DNA of 64,000 nucleotides, taken from Pseudomonas vlassakiae. Its GTDB lineage: Bacteria > Pseudomonadota > Gammaproteobacteria > Pseudomonadales > Pseudomonadaceae. The first letter of the stretch is position 1, and the number at the start of each line of letters is the position of its first letter. Of this stretch, positions 15,222-24,627 are shown in pieces. The stretch is from contig NZ_JABWRP020000002.1 in NCBI RefSeq assembly GCF_014269035.2, positions 310,001 through 374,000 on the forward strand. Reading direction: 5' to 3'. The translations under genes and the position numbers were made by a program. Below the pieces are notes generated by a model. That model saw only the letters and a program-made list of their open reading frames with translations, was not told the origin of the DNA and did no database searches.

Positions 15222-15731
15222 ATGAGAAAGTACCTCACCGTAGCAATCGCACTGCTGGCCCCGCTGGTGCTCTGCGCTTGCTCCACACCCGGCACGGCAA
15301 TCCCACCCAGCGAAACGCCAGGCACAACGCCCAGATACCTGAAAAGCGACCTGTATGGCGTCTGGTACTCCAACGCCGACGATGGCACGTCCCAGGCGCT
15401 GGCGTTGTTGCTGCTCAGGGCAGACGGTTCGGCCACCGACTTCCTGATCCTCAGCGAGAACAACTCAATGCAGAAGATCGTGCAGCAGTCGTCCTGGTCG
15501 TATGATGCTGAACGCAACAGGTTCGAGCAGACCGTCAGCGAAGTTTCCGTGCAGAAAGGCAAGGCGCCAGCAGAGGTCACTCATCCCCACGAAGTCATCC
15601 GGGCATCGGTCGAGCTGGTCAAGCTGGACAACAAGGTGATGGGTATCAAATTCAAACGGGAAGATGGCGAGGTCACCGGTTACCTCAAGGGCAGCGCCGC
15701 CATGCTCGAAAAGCTCAAGCACATTCAGTAA
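15222..15731 (+). CDS. Predicted lipoprotein, 169 aa
   Basis: The start ATG at 15222 has AGGA before it. The signal peptide ends in the lipobox LCAC, giving an N-terminal cysteine at residue 20. Serine follows it, so the mature protein is probably sent to the outer membrane. The mature domain is a small beta-rich fold (GVWYSNADDG, LLLLRADGSATDF, VTGYLKGSAAM), reminiscent of lipocalin-like DUFs, but I cannot name the family. No operon partner. Confidence 0.65.
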   Translation: MRKYLTVAIALLAPLVLCACSTPGTAIPPSETPGTTPRYLKSDLYGVWYSNADDGTSQALALLLLRADGSATDFLILSENNSMQKIVQQSSWSYDAERNRFEQTVSEVSVQKGKAPAEVTHPHEVIRASVELVKLDNKVMGIKFKREDGEVTGYLKGSAAMLEKLKHIQ

Positions 15732-15753
15732 GCGCGCTTTGCCATGGGTCTCG

Positions 15754-16971
15754 CTAGCGACGCAGTTCGGTGGCGAACTGCGCAGCCTTCAGCTGTAGCT
15801 GCGCAGGCCCACCCCAGAACGCGCCGTGGCGCACGATCACCCGTTCATGAATGGCTGCTGCCACCGCCGCTGCTGCATTCGGTGCCTTGAACAGAATGAA
15901 GCTGGCTTCATTGCCCACCTTCAACCCGTAATCCTGCTTGCCGATCACCCCGGCGCTGGCCACGGTCGCCATTTCCAGCGCTACGCGCAGCTCCTCGTCG
16001 GTGTTGAAACCAGAGCGGTAACTGACCAGCATCGCCCGCTGCAGCATGTCGCCGTTGCCATAGGGCCACCAGGCGTCCTGGATATTGTCGTTGCCCGTGA
16101 ACACCCGCACGCCACCGGCACGCAGGCGCAGCACAGGCGGGAAGGCGTGGTCACCGGGGGCATTGGTCATGATCGAAACGCCGGCAAGGGCCAGCACTTC
16201 GGCGGTGCGGTCAACCACGGCGTCGCTGACATCACCCAGGCCATAGGCATGGCTGACCGCCACCAGGCCTTGCATGCCCAGTGCCTGGGTACGGGCGGCG
16301 ATACGCTCGAGCTGGGCGATGCAGCTGTCGCCGGGTTCGTGCAGGTGGATGTCCACCTTCACGCCATGGCGGTCGGCAATACCGAAAACGATATCAAGCT
16401 GGGCGTCGGCATCGCCGTCCAGGGTGGTCGGGTCGATGCCGCCAACCACCTGCACACCTTCACGCACGGCGGTTTCCATCACCTGTGCGGTGCCAGGGCA
16501 GGTCACTACACCGGCCTGCGGGAACGCCACCAGTTCGATATCGATCAGGTCTTTCCACTTGTCGCGGGCTTCCAGGATGGCGCGCAAGTTGGCCAGGCCA
16601 GTGGTGGCATCGACATCGACATGGCAGCGCATGGCCAGGGTGCCGAACGAGGCGGCCTGGCGGATCAGCGCGTCGGCGCGCTCGACGATCGGTGGGGCGC
16701 TGGCAAGTTCGCGTTTTTCCACGGCCAGGCGCTCGCGCAGGCTGGCGACCGGCTGGTGCGGGCGCCAGCGGTCACCGACGAAGCTCTTGTCCAGATGGAT
16801 GTGGCCGTCAACGAAGCCGGGCAGCACCAGCAGGCCTTCCAGGTCGATGGTCTCGATGGCGGATGTGCGGGCGCGGTGCGGGCCAAGGTGGCTGATGCAG
16901 CCTCCGCGCACGGCGATGTTCAGGGGTAGCCCATCGGCGTCGATGGCATTGATGAACTCACGGTCGTTCAT
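15754..16971 (-). CDS. Cytosine-deaminase-like amidohydrolase
   Basis: The product has 405 residues of the CodA branch of amidohydrolases, which hydrolytically deaminate cytosine, isoguanine or related bases. Metal-site elements are visible: DGHIHLDKS (H57, H59), DIHLHEPGD (His plus the catalytic Glu position), VSHAYGLGD and TGNDNIQDAWWP with the metal Asp. The length fits E. coli CodA (427). The residue set around the pocket is not identical, so a related substrate is possible. It stands alone, with no codB permease beside it; an NCS1 permease lies at 52972 but is far away. Confidence 0.8.
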   Translation of the reverse strand: MNDREFINAIDADGLPLNIAVRGGCISHLGPHRARTSAIETIDLEGLLVLPGFVDGHIHLDKSFVGDRWRPHQPVASLRERLAVEKRELASAPPIVERADALIRQAASFGTLAMRCHVDVDATTGLANLRAILEARDKWKDLIDIELVAFPQAGVVTCPGTAQVMETAVREGVQVVGGIDPTTLDGDADAQLDIVFGIADRHGVKVDIHLHEPGDSCIAQLERIAARTQALGMQGLVAVSHAYGLGDVSDAVVDRTAEVLALAGVSIMTNAPGDHAFPPVLRLRAGGVRVFTGNDNIQDAWWPYGNGDMLQRAMLVSYRSGFNTDEELRVALEMATVASAGVIGKQDYGLKVGNEASFILFKAPNAAAAVAAAIHERVIVRHGAFWGGPAQLQLKAAQFATELRR

Positions 16972-17098
16972 GAAAGGGGCCTTTGCTTCCCACGCTTGAT
17001 TAGCGTCATACGGTAGGGATGATCCGGCCCCCTCACAAATTAATTATCAGGATCGACCACAGTGCATTTCTTGATACAGGCAAGGGCCGTTGGCTTAT

Positions 17099-17284
17099 CT
17101 ACTGCAACGTGGGTGGTTTGGCCTCTGCGGGCAATGCAGCCACCACCGCTTCGATGCGCGAAATTTCCTGCGCCAGTCGTTCAGCGTCCTGGTGCTTGCC
17201 TTCGGTTCTCAAGCGATCCCGTTCACGACGCAGATTGAGCAGGTTTTTCTGCAAGGCCAGGCCAGATTTGTCGTATTGATCCAT
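17099..17284 (-). CDS. Small coiled-coil protein, 61 aa
   Basis: The ATG at 17284 follows CGCGAGAACAAC. The sequence is one long charged helix, ALQKNLLNLRRERDRLRTEG and AERLAQEISRIEAVVAAL, with heptads of leucine and isoleucine, then a short proline-rich end. No known domain. Similar short proteins are, as I recall, common as hypotheticals in pseudomonads. The coding call rests on frame composition and the start site. Confidence 0.5.
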   Translation of the reverse strand: MDQYDKSGLALQKNLLNLRRERDRLRTEGKHQDAERLAQEISRIEAVVAALPAEAKPPTLQ

Positions 17285-17618
17285 GTTGTTCTCGCGGCAT
17301 TGGCGTCCGTGCCGTTGTAGGAAAAATGGACCGTATCAGTGACAAAATCTTGCAGAAACTGGGGTTTCATACAGGAAACGGGTGCTGCGGCGATTCTGCC
17401 TACCGTGCTCGGAGGAAACGTCCTACAAATCCGCCTGCTAGCTGTTTCAATTCATGTGCATTGAATGTCAGCCAAATGCCCGTATTTGCTGAGCTTCGCG
17501 GCAGGCCGCCGTCGCCATGAGCGTGGCGAGCGCAGGCAAGGCATTTTCACCCTGGCTGCAACTTTATGTAGCAATTGCCGGGCGGCACCATCGCCTAGGT
17601 GACTGCAGTTGGCGGCGG
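17285..17618. other. Intergenic region without a clear gene
   Basis: A 64-codon frame from ATG 17326 (to 17520) has a purine box, but the composition is irregular and cysteine-rich, so I do not call it. Short inverted pieces TGTAGGA (about 17315) and TCCTACA (about 17433) are about 110 bases apart. Nothing else is evident. Confidence 0.4.
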
Positions 17619-18422
17619 TTACTTGAAGAACTGACTGGGCGTGATACCGAACTGGCGCTTGAACATGCTGGCGAATGCACTGGGGCTGTCATAGCCCAGC
17701 GTGGCGGCGACATCGACGATACGTTCGCCCAACGCGATGCGCTCCAGCGCCTGCATCAGGCGCGCCTGTTGGCGCCACTGGCCGAATGTCATGCCGGTTT
17801 CCTTGCGGAACAGGCGCTGGATGGTCTTCTCGTCAACGCCCAGGTGCACGCCCCAGTCGGCAAGGGTCGACGTGTCGTGGGGGCGTGCCTGCAAGGCTGA
17901 GCAGAGCGTGCGCAGGCGTTTGTCGCTGGGTTGCAACAGTTTCAGCGGCAAGGTCGGCAGCACGCAGATTTCGTCGAGGATCAGGCGCATGATCCGCGCC
18001 TCGCGAGAGTCCTCGGCAAAAGGGCCAGCGAAGTCGACCGACGCCTTGATCAGCTCGCTGAGCAGCGGCGAGATGCTGATGGCCTTGCTTTGCAGCGGCA
18101 GTTCGAGCGCCGTATCAGGGCGCACGAACACGCTGCGCATCTTCACGTCACCCACGCAGCGGATGGCGTGCACCTGCCCGCTGGGCATCCAGATGCCGCG
18201 GCTGGGTGGCACAGTCCAGCGCTCGGCCTCGGACTCGACCAGCATCAGCCCCTTGATGGCGTAGATCAGTTGGTGCTTGGCGTGCGAGTGAGGGGCGATG
18301 TACCAGTCTGGCGGGTAGTCGGTTGCCCGGCTGCCCACCTCCCAGGTCCATTCATCGACCTCCATCAGCAGTTCGTGCTGGGGTTTGACCATGATCGTGT
18401 CCAGTCCAACAGGCGCGGCCAT
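17619..18422 (-). CDS. AraC-family regulator with N-terminal cupin
   Basis: The product has 267 residues. An AraC-type cupin sensor (HSHAKHQLIYAIKGLML then GIWMPSGQVHAIRC) is followed by two HTH motifs; the second contains VAATLGYDSPSAFASMFKRQ. The start at 18422 leaves one base after the stop of the upstream fsr-type gene, so the two are probably one transcript; an internal ATG at 18392 is an alternative. Such linked AraC proteins usually control the adjacent exporter. The effector is unknown. Confidence 0.85.
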   Translation of the reverse strand: MAAPVGLDTIMVKPQHELLMEVDEWTWEVGSRATDYPPDWYIAPHSHAKHQLIYAIKGLMLVESEAERWTVPPSRGIWMPSGQVHAIRCVGDVKMRSVFVRPDTALELPLQSKAISISPLLSELIKASVDFAGPFAEDSREARIMRLILDEICVLPTLPLKLLQPSDKRLRTLCSALQARPHDTSTLADWGVHLGVDEKTIQRLFRKETGMTFGQWRQQARLMQALERIALGERIVDVAATLGYDSPSAFASMFKRQFGITPSQFFK

Positions 18423-18423
18423 C

Positions 18424-19656
18424 TTAGCAGCAGCGGGCAGGCCGTGCTTTCGAGCGGGTGGCCGGCAGCAGCGCGGTGGCCAGGCCCAGCAGCGGCAGGA
18501 ACGAGATCACCTGGTAGACCCACTCGATGCCATGCAGATCGGCCAGTTCGCCGAGGCCTGCAGCGCCGATGCCACTGATGCCGAACATCAGGCCGAACAT
18601 CACCCCCGAGACCATGCCGACGCGGCCAGGCACTGCCTCCTGGGCGTACACCACCAGCGCGGCGAAGGCCGACGACATCACCAGGCCGATGGCCACCGCC
18701 AGCACCGCAGTCCAGGCCAGGTTGGCGTAGGGCAGGGCGAGGGCGAACGGGGCCACACCGAGGAACGAAATCCAGATCACCGCCTTGCGCCCGATGCGGT
18801 CACCCACCGGCCCGCCGGCAAAGGTGCCCAGGGCCACGGCAGCAAGGAACACGAACAGATACAGCTGGCTTTGCTGCACGCTCAGGCCGAAGTGTTCGAT
18901 CAGGTAGAAGGTGAAGTAGTTGGTGAACGACGCGATGTAGACGAACTTGGCGAACATCAGTACGGCAATCACGCCCACTGCGCGCCACATGGCAGCTGTG
19001 GACAGCCCCGGCGCCTGTTGCCCGGCCAGGCCCTTGAGCTGGGTCTGGCCGTGGCGGATGGTCCAGCCAGTGACGCGCAGCAGCACGACGATCGCCAGGG
19101 CGGCCGCCAGCATGAACCAGGCGATGGCAGGCTGACCGTGGGGGATGACGATGGCGGCGGTCAGCAGCGGGCCGATGGCGGAACCGGTGTTGCCGCCGAC
19201 CTGGAAGGTTGACTGCGCGGTGCCGAAGCGCCCGCCGGAGGCCATGCGCGCCACCCGTGAGGCTTCGGGATGGAAGGTCGCCGAGCCGATACCCACCACG
19301 GCAGCGGCGAACAGCAACATCGGGTAGCTGTTGGCGAAGGCGAGCAGGGCGATACCCACCAGGGTGAACAGCATGCCGGTGGGCAGCAGGTAAGGCATGG
19401 GGCGCTTGTCGGTGTACATGCCGACCCACGGCTGCAGCAGCGAGGCGGTGACCTGGTAGATCAGGGCGATCCAGCCGATCTGGGCGAAGCTCAGCGAGAA
19501 GTCGCTCTTGAGCATTGGGTAGATCGACGGCAGCACGGCCTGGATCAGGTCGTTGAGCAGGTGGGCGAAGGCGGCGGCACCGACGATGCGGACCAGAAAG
19601 CCCTGGGGTTGGTCGGCGGTGGTGGGTGGGGCCAAGGTGGCGGCAGGAGTCGTCAT
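18424..19656 (-). CDS. fsr: MFS exporter, fosmidomycin-resistance (Fsr) type
   Basis: The product has 410 residues with 12 predicted helices, beginning MTTPAATLAPP. The open frame runs to 19974, but ATG 19656 is the first start that fits the family. The motif A region (GMYTDKRPMPYLL) and the motif FHPEASRVARMASGGRFGTA are hallmarks of the Fsr branch, efflux pumps for fosmidomycin and related compounds in the inner membrane. It is followed at once by the AraC gene, a likely local regulator. Confidence 0.8.
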   Translation of the reverse strand: MTTPAATLAPPTTADQPQGFLVRIVGAAAFAHLLNDLIQAVLPSIYPMLKSDFSLSFAQIGWIALIYQVTASLLQPWVGMYTDKRPMPYLLPTGMLFTLVGIALLAFANSYPMLLFAAAVVGIGSATFHPEASRVARMASGGRFGTAQSTFQVGGNTGSAIGPLLTAAIVIPHGQPAIAWFMLAAALAIVVLLRVTGWTIRHGQTQLKGLAGQQAPGLSTAAMWRAVGVIAVLMFAKFVYIASFTNYFTFYLIEHFGLSVQQSQLYLFVFLAAVALGTFAGGPVGDRIGRKAVIWISFLGVAPFALALPYANLAWTAVLAVAIGLVMSSAFAALVVYAQEAVPGRVGMVSGVMFGLMFGISGIGAAGLGELADLHGIEWVYQVISFLPLLGLATALLPATRSKARPARCC

Positions 19657-19784
19657 GGGCGAGGCTCTTTTTCGAATGATGGCAAGGCATTGCCCGACGA
19701 AGGTTATCCAGCCGGGCAATGCCTGTCTCACGCCGAACAGGCACTCACTGTCGCGATTCGGACATTCAGTCGGCGAGTGTCGCG

Positions 19785-20009
19785 TTATGACGTGCCTGCC
19801 TTGGCCATCCACTTCAACAGCATGGCGATCGGTATGCGGCGATGCACTTCGTGGCGCTGGGTATCGCCACCGTCGGCGTAACGTTCCCGATAACGGCTGA
19901 CGATCAGTTCGCGCCCATCCTCCGAGACGCGGGCTTCGAGTTCGTGCAACAGCACCGGCTGCTCGGCCCCGCACTCCACGCGGCGGAACAGTGACACGGC
20001 ATCATTCAC
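19785..20009 (-). CDS. Small conserved-type hypothetical protein, 74 aa
   Basis: GTG 20009 has GGAGGG six bases before it and overlaps the stop of the MlaA-like gene by 8 bases, so I prefer it over the longer frame from 20123. The product is a compact beta-alpha protein (LLHELEARVSEDGRELIVSR, then IPIAMLLKWMAKAG). No family recognised. It is probably co-translated with the lipoprotein gene upstream. Confidence 0.55.
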   Translation of the reverse strand: MNDAVSLFRRVECGAEQPVLLHELEARVSEDGRELIVSRYRERYADGGDTQRHEVHRRIPIAMLLKWMAKAGTS

Positions 20010-20781
20010 CGGCAGGCCCTCCCTGGCAGTGGTCGGGGCGCTTGCCTGGCGCGCCGAGCCTGCCCTCGGCCACCCGGTTGGCGCGCTGTTGTGCGGTGAA
20101 ATCGCGCAGGGCCTGGTAGTCATCCGGCTGAGTACGCAGTTGGTCGGTCAGCGGTAACGCCTGCGCCCGGCCATCCACCATGCCACCGGCCATGGCCACG
20201 GTGCCCAGGGTCTCGACCGTATCGCTGTTGTCGCCGAACGGGTCCACCGCCAGGCTCAGTACCCGGCCAGTTGCATCGCGCAGGTTGTGTGAGCCCAGCA
20301 GCGGCAATTCGACGACCGGGCCATCGGCGATGTTCCACACGCCGAAAGTCTGGCCGAAGTCCGATTCATGGCGGGCCAGCCCCATCTTGCCGGAGACATC
20401 GAACAGGCCGGCCACGCCGAGGGTGGTGTTGAAGATGAAGCGGCTCAGGCTGGTCATCGCCCGTTCGCTGTTGCCTTGCAGCAGGTCGTTGGCGAACACC
20501 TTGGGCTCGCCGAAGTTGGCCGCAAAGTTGTGTACGCCTTGCTGGGCAACGTTCGGCAAGGCGGTATAGCCACGGGCAACCGGCGCCAGCAGGTAATCGT
20601 CGATGCTGCGGTTGAAGGCGAACACGGCGCGGTTGGCAGGTTCGGCCGGGTCGCTGAGCTGATAGGCCATCGGTCCGCAAGCCGTGGCCGGCGGGCGCTG
20701 ACTGCAGCCACTGGCGACGACCAGGGACAAGGCCAGGACCGTGTTGCGGGCAGAGCACCAAGCAGCAGAAGGGGTAGGCAT
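20002..20781 (-). CDS. MlaA (VacJ)-family lipoprotein
   Basis: The product has 259 residues from ATG 20781 (AGGA upstream). The signal peptide ends in a lipobox (VASGC), so the mature protein is a lipoprotein. It has the MlaA motifs DPAEPANRAVFAFNRSIDDY, FIFNTTLGVAGLFDV and ESDFGQTFGVWNI. MlaA removes misplaced phospholipid from the outer leaflet of the outer membrane with porins and the Mla transporter. No mlaBCDEF genes are here, so this may be a paralog or an orphan copy. It is divergent from the two-component genes at 20925. Confidence 0.8.
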   Translation of the reverse strand: MPTPSAAWCSARNTVLALSLVVASGCSQRPPATACGPMAYQLSDPAEPANRAVFAFNRSIDDYLLAPVARGYTALPNVAQQGVHNFAANFGEPKVFANDLLQGNSERAMTSLSRFIFNTTLGVAGLFDVSGKMGLARHESDFGQTFGVWNIADGPVVELPLLGSHNLRDATGRVLSLAVDPFGDNSDTVETLGTVAMAGGMVDGRAQALPLTDQLRTQPDDYQALRDFTAQQRANRVAEGRLGAPGKRPDHCQGGPAGE

Positions 20782-20924
20782 AGGCACATTCCTGAGCAGA
20801 AGGGGCGCCGATGCTGCAGCAGATTGATTGCCTGGGAATGTCCGGATTGTCTCGAATCTGACACTTTGTTTCCGGGTTGAAATATATGACGGCAGCCTGC
20901 GGATGGCCTTAGAGTACGCGCTCA

Positions 20925-21659
20925 TTGCCTTTGTTTTCGGTGCCTGTTTTGAGTCATTTGCTGATAGTCGACGATGATGTCGAAGTACTCGATCTGCTGC
21001 AGAAGTTTCTCCGCCAGCATGGCTACGAAGTCGACGTGGCCCGTGATGGCAAAGGGCTTTGGCAGGCCCTGGAGCGACGGGTGCCGGACCTGGTCATCCT
21101 CGATGTGATGCTGCCCGGCGACAGTGGCCTGGTGCTGTGCCAGCGCTTGCGTGCCGAGCACAAGGTGGCGGTGATCATGCTCACCGCCATGGCCGAGCTG
21201 AGCGATCGCGTGGTCGGCCTGGAACTGGGCGCCGACGATTACCTGACCAAGCCTTTTGCCGCCCGCGAGTTGCTGGCGCGGGTGCGGGCGGTGTTGCGCC
21301 GGGCCGGCGAAGCGGCTGACGGCGCGCTGGACAACCCGCGCACGCTGCTGGAGTTTTCCGGCTGGCAACTGGATGTGGTGCGCCGTGAGCTGCGCTCGCC
21401 AGAGCAGGTGATGATCCCGCTTTCCAACGGTGAATTCGAGTTGCTGCTGGTGTTTGCCGAGCACCCCCGGCGTGTGCTCAGCCGCCAGCAGTTGCTCGAC
21501 CTGGCCCGGGGTGAGTCGTATGAGGCCTATGACCGCAGCATCGACGTGCAAGTCAGCCGGTTGCGGCGCAAGCTGGAGAGCGACGCGGGTGCCGAACCGT
21601 TGATCCGCACATTGCGCAATGTCGGTTACCTGTTCACTGCCAGCGTGGTCAGGCGATGA
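20925..21659 (+). CDS. OmpR-family response regulator
   Basis: A receiver domain with the acidic pocket DDD at 16-18, phosphorylation site D60 and K109 is followed by a winged-helix domain ending RTLRNVGYLFTAS. The TTG at 20925 gives 244 residues; a second TTG at 20949 would remove eight, and neither has a strong ribosome site. The stop overlaps the kinase start by 4 bases, so the pair is one operon. The target genes are unknown; the divergent MlaA-like gene is a candidate. Confidence 0.85.
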   Translation: MPLFSVPVLSHLLIVDDDVEVLDLLQKFLRQHGYEVDVARDGKGLWQALERRVPDLVILDVMLPGDSGLVLCQRLRAEHKVAVIMLTAMAELSDRVVGLELGADDYLTKPFAARELLARVRAVLRRAGEAADGALDNPRTLLEFSGWQLDVVRRELRSPEQVMIPLSNGEFELLLVFAEHPRRVLSRQQLLDLARGESYEAYDRSIDVQVSRLRRKLESDAGAEPLIRTLRNVGYLFTASVVRR

Positions 21660-23011
21660 CGCTGTTGAGCAGGCTGCGCAAGGCCATGCCGCGGCCACGC
21701 ATCACCATCGCCCGCTGGATTGCCCTGACCACCCTGACGGCGATGTTCATCCTGCTGTTGCTCAAGGGGCTGTTCAGCCTGCTGCTGAGCGTGTGGGCGC
21801 AGCCGCCGCTGCTGGAGAGCGGCGTGATCGAGAAGGTCGCCGCGGTCACTCGCATCCTCGATTCAGCGCCCGTCGCACAGCGCCCCGGCATCGCCAGCGC
21901 AGCAGGCGATGGTTCTTACTCCGTGCAATGGCTGCGCAGCCGTGACCAGGCCGGTATACCGGATCTGGTCGATGCCGAGTTTCGCCAGGGCGCGCCAACC
22001 CTGCGGGCCTTGTTGAAACGGCCTGATGCTCGGATTCAGGCCTTTGAAGCGTCCGAACTGTGGGAGTTTGAACCCGCGCGCGGCTACGCCCTGATGATCG
22101 AGCTGAGTGACAAGAGCTGGGTGCTGTACCGCGCCACGCAGCGCAGCTGGGGCCTGGACGAGCTGCCGCGCAACTTGATCATCCTTGCCTTGATGCTGGT
22201 TGCCAGCCTGGTGGTGGCGCTGTTCGCCACGCGTTATCTGGCCCATCCTCTGGAACGCTTCGCTGAAGGCGCGCGGCGTTTCGGCAAGGATCTGAATGCT
22301 CCGCCCATTCCGGTGGTTGGCCCGCATGACCTGCGCCAGGCCATTCTCGCCTTCAATGCCACCCAGGCGCAGCTCAAGCATTTCGTGAATGATCGCACGC
22401 AGATGCTGGCTGCGATTTCCCACGATCTGCGCGCGCCCTTGACGCGCATGCGCCTGCGCGGCGAATTCATCGAGGACGATGAAGTGCAGGCCAAGCTGTT
22501 CAAGGATGTCGACGAAATGCAGGCCATGGTCGATGCTGCCCTGGAATTCTTCCGCGACGATGCGCGGCTTGAGCAGACCACGGCGTTCGACCTGGCCGAG
22601 ATGCTGCAGACGGTGGTGGATGACTTCAAGGACGCGGGTATCAAGGTTGCCCTCGATGCGCCGCGGCGCTGCGTCTACGTCGGGCGGCCGGTGGGTATCA
22701 AGCGGGTGCTGGTGAACCTGGTGGACAACGCGGTCAAATATGGCCTGGCGCCTGAGATGCGGCTGGCGGTCACTGCCGAGCAACTGGAAATCACTGTGCT
22801 GGATCGCGGGCCGGGCATCGCGCCAGAGTTGCAGGAGCGCGTGTTCGCGCCGTTTTTCCGCATCGAAGGCTCACGCAATCGTGACACCGGGGGTGTCGGG
22901 CTCGGCTTGCCGGCGGTACGCGCGATCGTGCTGGAGCAAGGCGGCAGCGTGACTCTGGCCAACCGCCCGGGTGGCGGGCTGGAGGTGAAGGTCAGCTTGC
23001 CAGTGGGCTGA
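21656..23011 (+). CDS. Sensor histidine kinase (EnvZ-like)
   Basis: The product has 451 residues: helix at about 20-48, periplasmic sensor domain 50-170, second helix 173-192, HAMP, then the H-box MLAAISHDLRAPLTRMRLRG with phospho-accepting H256, N-box (LVNLVDNAVKYG), G1 (DRGPGIAP) and G2 (GGVGLGLPAV). The H-box and the four-residue overlap with the OmpR-type regulator put it in the EnvZ group. The stimulus is unknown; the divergent lipid-transport lipoprotein hints at envelope stress. Confidence 0.85.
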   Translation: MTLLSRLRKAMPRPRITIARWIALTTLTAMFILLLLKGLFSLLLSVWAQPPLLESGVIEKVAAVTRILDSAPVAQRPGIASAAGDGSYSVQWLRSRDQAGIPDLVDAEFRQGAPTLRALLKRPDARIQAFEASELWEFEPARGYALMIELSDKSWVLYRATQRSWGLDELPRNLIILALMLVASLVVALFATRYLAHPLERFAEGARRFGKDLNAPPIPVVGPHDLRQAILAFNATQAQLKHFVNDRTQMLAAISHDLRAPLTRMRLRGEFIEDDEVQAKLFKDVDEMQAMVDAALEFFRDDARLEQTTAFDLAEMLQTVVDDFKDAGIKVALDAPRRCVYVGRPVGIKRVLVNLVDNAVKYGLAPEMRLAVTAEQLEITVLDRGPGIAPELQERVFAPFFRIEGSRNRDTGGVGLGLPAVRAIVLEQGGSVTLANRPGGGLEVKVSLPVG

Positions 23012-23095
23012 TCAGAGCCCCAGGTCGCTCAGGCCTGGGTGATCGTCCGGGCGGCGCTCGATCTCACAGGCGCAAAAAGCCTCAAGTCAGGCACC

Positions 23096-24547
23096 TCAGC
23101 GCAACCGCAATCCCTCATCCACCCCCTCCATCATCACCTTGAAAAACGGATTGGAAGTGGCCCGCGAAAAGCTTCCGGCATCCACGATCAACGCCCCGCG
23201 TTCCCCGCGCATGTTCAAATTGCCCAGGTTCACCCCGTAATGTTCCTGGCCACCCGGCTGCTGCCCATACAGCGGATCATCCATGGGAAAGGGCAGTGCC
23301 ACATGGGACAGCGAGATCAGGCTGGACGGATACAGCGCATCCAGCATCTGCTCGCTGGCCGTGGTCGCCTGGGCCGCGAAGCGTGTCGACTTGAGCTGCG
23401 CATCGCCCGGCCCTCGGGTTGCTATCAAGGTTCGTGCGTAGGGGCGGGCCCGAGGGGCGAACATCCTGTCACGCAGGGCCGCCACCGACGGCCTGAGCAT
23501 CTCGTCGATACCCAGCGAAGCATTGGTATCGAACACCACCAGCTCACTGCCATTGGCGGGCAGGCGGTCGTACAGGTCGGTCTGGATGGCTTCGGTGCTG
23601 ACCGTGCCATCGACCAGTGATTGATAGGTGAGAACCGCTGGCAGCGTGGCCAGGCGCTGCGGTTCGAGGGCTTCAGCGGCCAGCTGCTGGCGCACGGCTT
23701 CGGTCAGCTCGTAGGACTGGCGCGCGGCATTGACCGGAAACGAGTTGTACTTGAACGGGTTGAATTCGGGCAGCACGCTCAGCCAGGCGGCCTTGGCGAA
23801 CGCCGGGAACAGTGCTGGCAGGCCTGCGATGCCGGCAAAGCGGGCAAAGCGGCTGACGCCAATCATGGGTGAGATCAGCACCAGGTGGGCAGGCCTGGCC
23901 AGGTGCGGGTCCTGCAGGGTGTCGAGGCTGTATTTGACGGCGAGTGCGCCGCCATTGGAGAACCCGACGATGTACAGCGGGGTGCCTGCGGGCGCGAGGC
24001 GGGTAGCTTCGCGTACGGCCAGGCGGGTAGTGGCCATCCAGTCTTCCCAGTGGGCTGCAGTGAGGCCTGCCGGAACTGTGCCATGCCCGGGCAAGCGCGG
24101 GGCGACCACCACATAGCCCAGGTCCTGAAAATGCCGAGCGAAGTGGCGCAGGCTGTACGGCGAGTCGGTCAGGCCGTGCAGCAGCACCACCGCGCCCTTG
24201 GCTGTCTGCCTGGGCTCGGCGATATAGGAGCGGTTCCAGTCATGGCTGAGATTGCCTGGGAACACGCGGCTGCTGGCCACGAAGCGGTTGTAGGCGGAGG
24301 CTGGCTCGCTGGCCAGCTGCTCGCGCATTGCCCGGTTGACCTGGTTGAGCACGCGTTGCTCGGCAGCGAGGTAGTCGCCCCAGCTGGCGTGGTCGATGTC
24401 GCTGGCTGGCATCTCGTCCGGCACATAGGTGTGCCACGGCTCCAGCTGAAAATCCGCAATTGCGGTGATACGCAAGGCGAACAGCGCAGTGACCAGCAGA
24501 GCCAGTACCACCAGTACTACAGCCACCAGCAAACGGCGTATCGGCAT
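23096..24547 (-). CDS. Membrane-anchored alpha/beta hydrolase
   Basis: The product has 483 residues. One N-terminal signal-anchor helix (LLVAVVLVVLALLVTALFAL) is followed by a lipase-type alpha/beta hydrolase core. VVLLHGLTDSPYSLR forms the oxyanion-loop region, and GFSNGG is the nucleophile elbow with its serine. A late aspartate and HVALPF give a possible triad. The size and periplasmic topology fit lysophospholipase/carboxylesterase-like enzymes, but the substrate cannot be read from the sequence. It is divergent from the beta-barrel gene at 24628 with an 80-bp spacer. Confidence 0.75.
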   Translation of the reverse strand: MPIRRLLVAVVLVVLALLVTALFALRITAIADFQLEPWHTYVPDEMPASDIDHASWGDYLAAEQRVLNQVNRAMREQLASEPASAYNRFVASSRVFPGNLSHDWNRSYIAEPRQTAKGAVVLLHGLTDSPYSLRHFARHFQDLGYVVVAPRLPGHGTVPAGLTAAHWEDWMATTRLAVREATRLAPAGTPLYIVGFSNGGALAVKYSLDTLQDPHLARPAHLVLISPMIGVSRFARFAGIAGLPALFPAFAKAAWLSVLPEFNPFKYNSFPVNAARQSYELTEAVRQQLAAEALEPQRLATLPAVLTYQSLVDGTVSTEAIQTDLYDRLPANGSELVVFDTNASLGIDEMLRPSVAALRDRMFAPRARPYARTLIATRGPGDAQLKSTRFAAQATTASEQMLDALYPSSLISLSHVALPFPMDDPLYGQQPGGQEHYGVNLGNLNMRGERGALIVDAGSFSRATSNPFFKVMMEGVDEGLRLR

Positions 24548-24627
24548 GGTTCCTCCATGGACCTTTCACATGGCGCGATCGGGCGGGCCCGGCTAGTGTC
24601 ACTGGAATCTCCAGCGAGGCATCGAGC

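Noticed and set aside
15826..16929. Long plus-strand frame opposite the cytosine-deaminase-like gene
   Set aside because: It is His/Gln/Gly-rich with no domain and is the mirror of a convincing minus-strand enzyme; high GC yields such shadows.
17326..17520. 64-codon frame with a purine box
   Set aside because: Composition irregular, cysteine-rich, no relatives recalled; insufficient to call.
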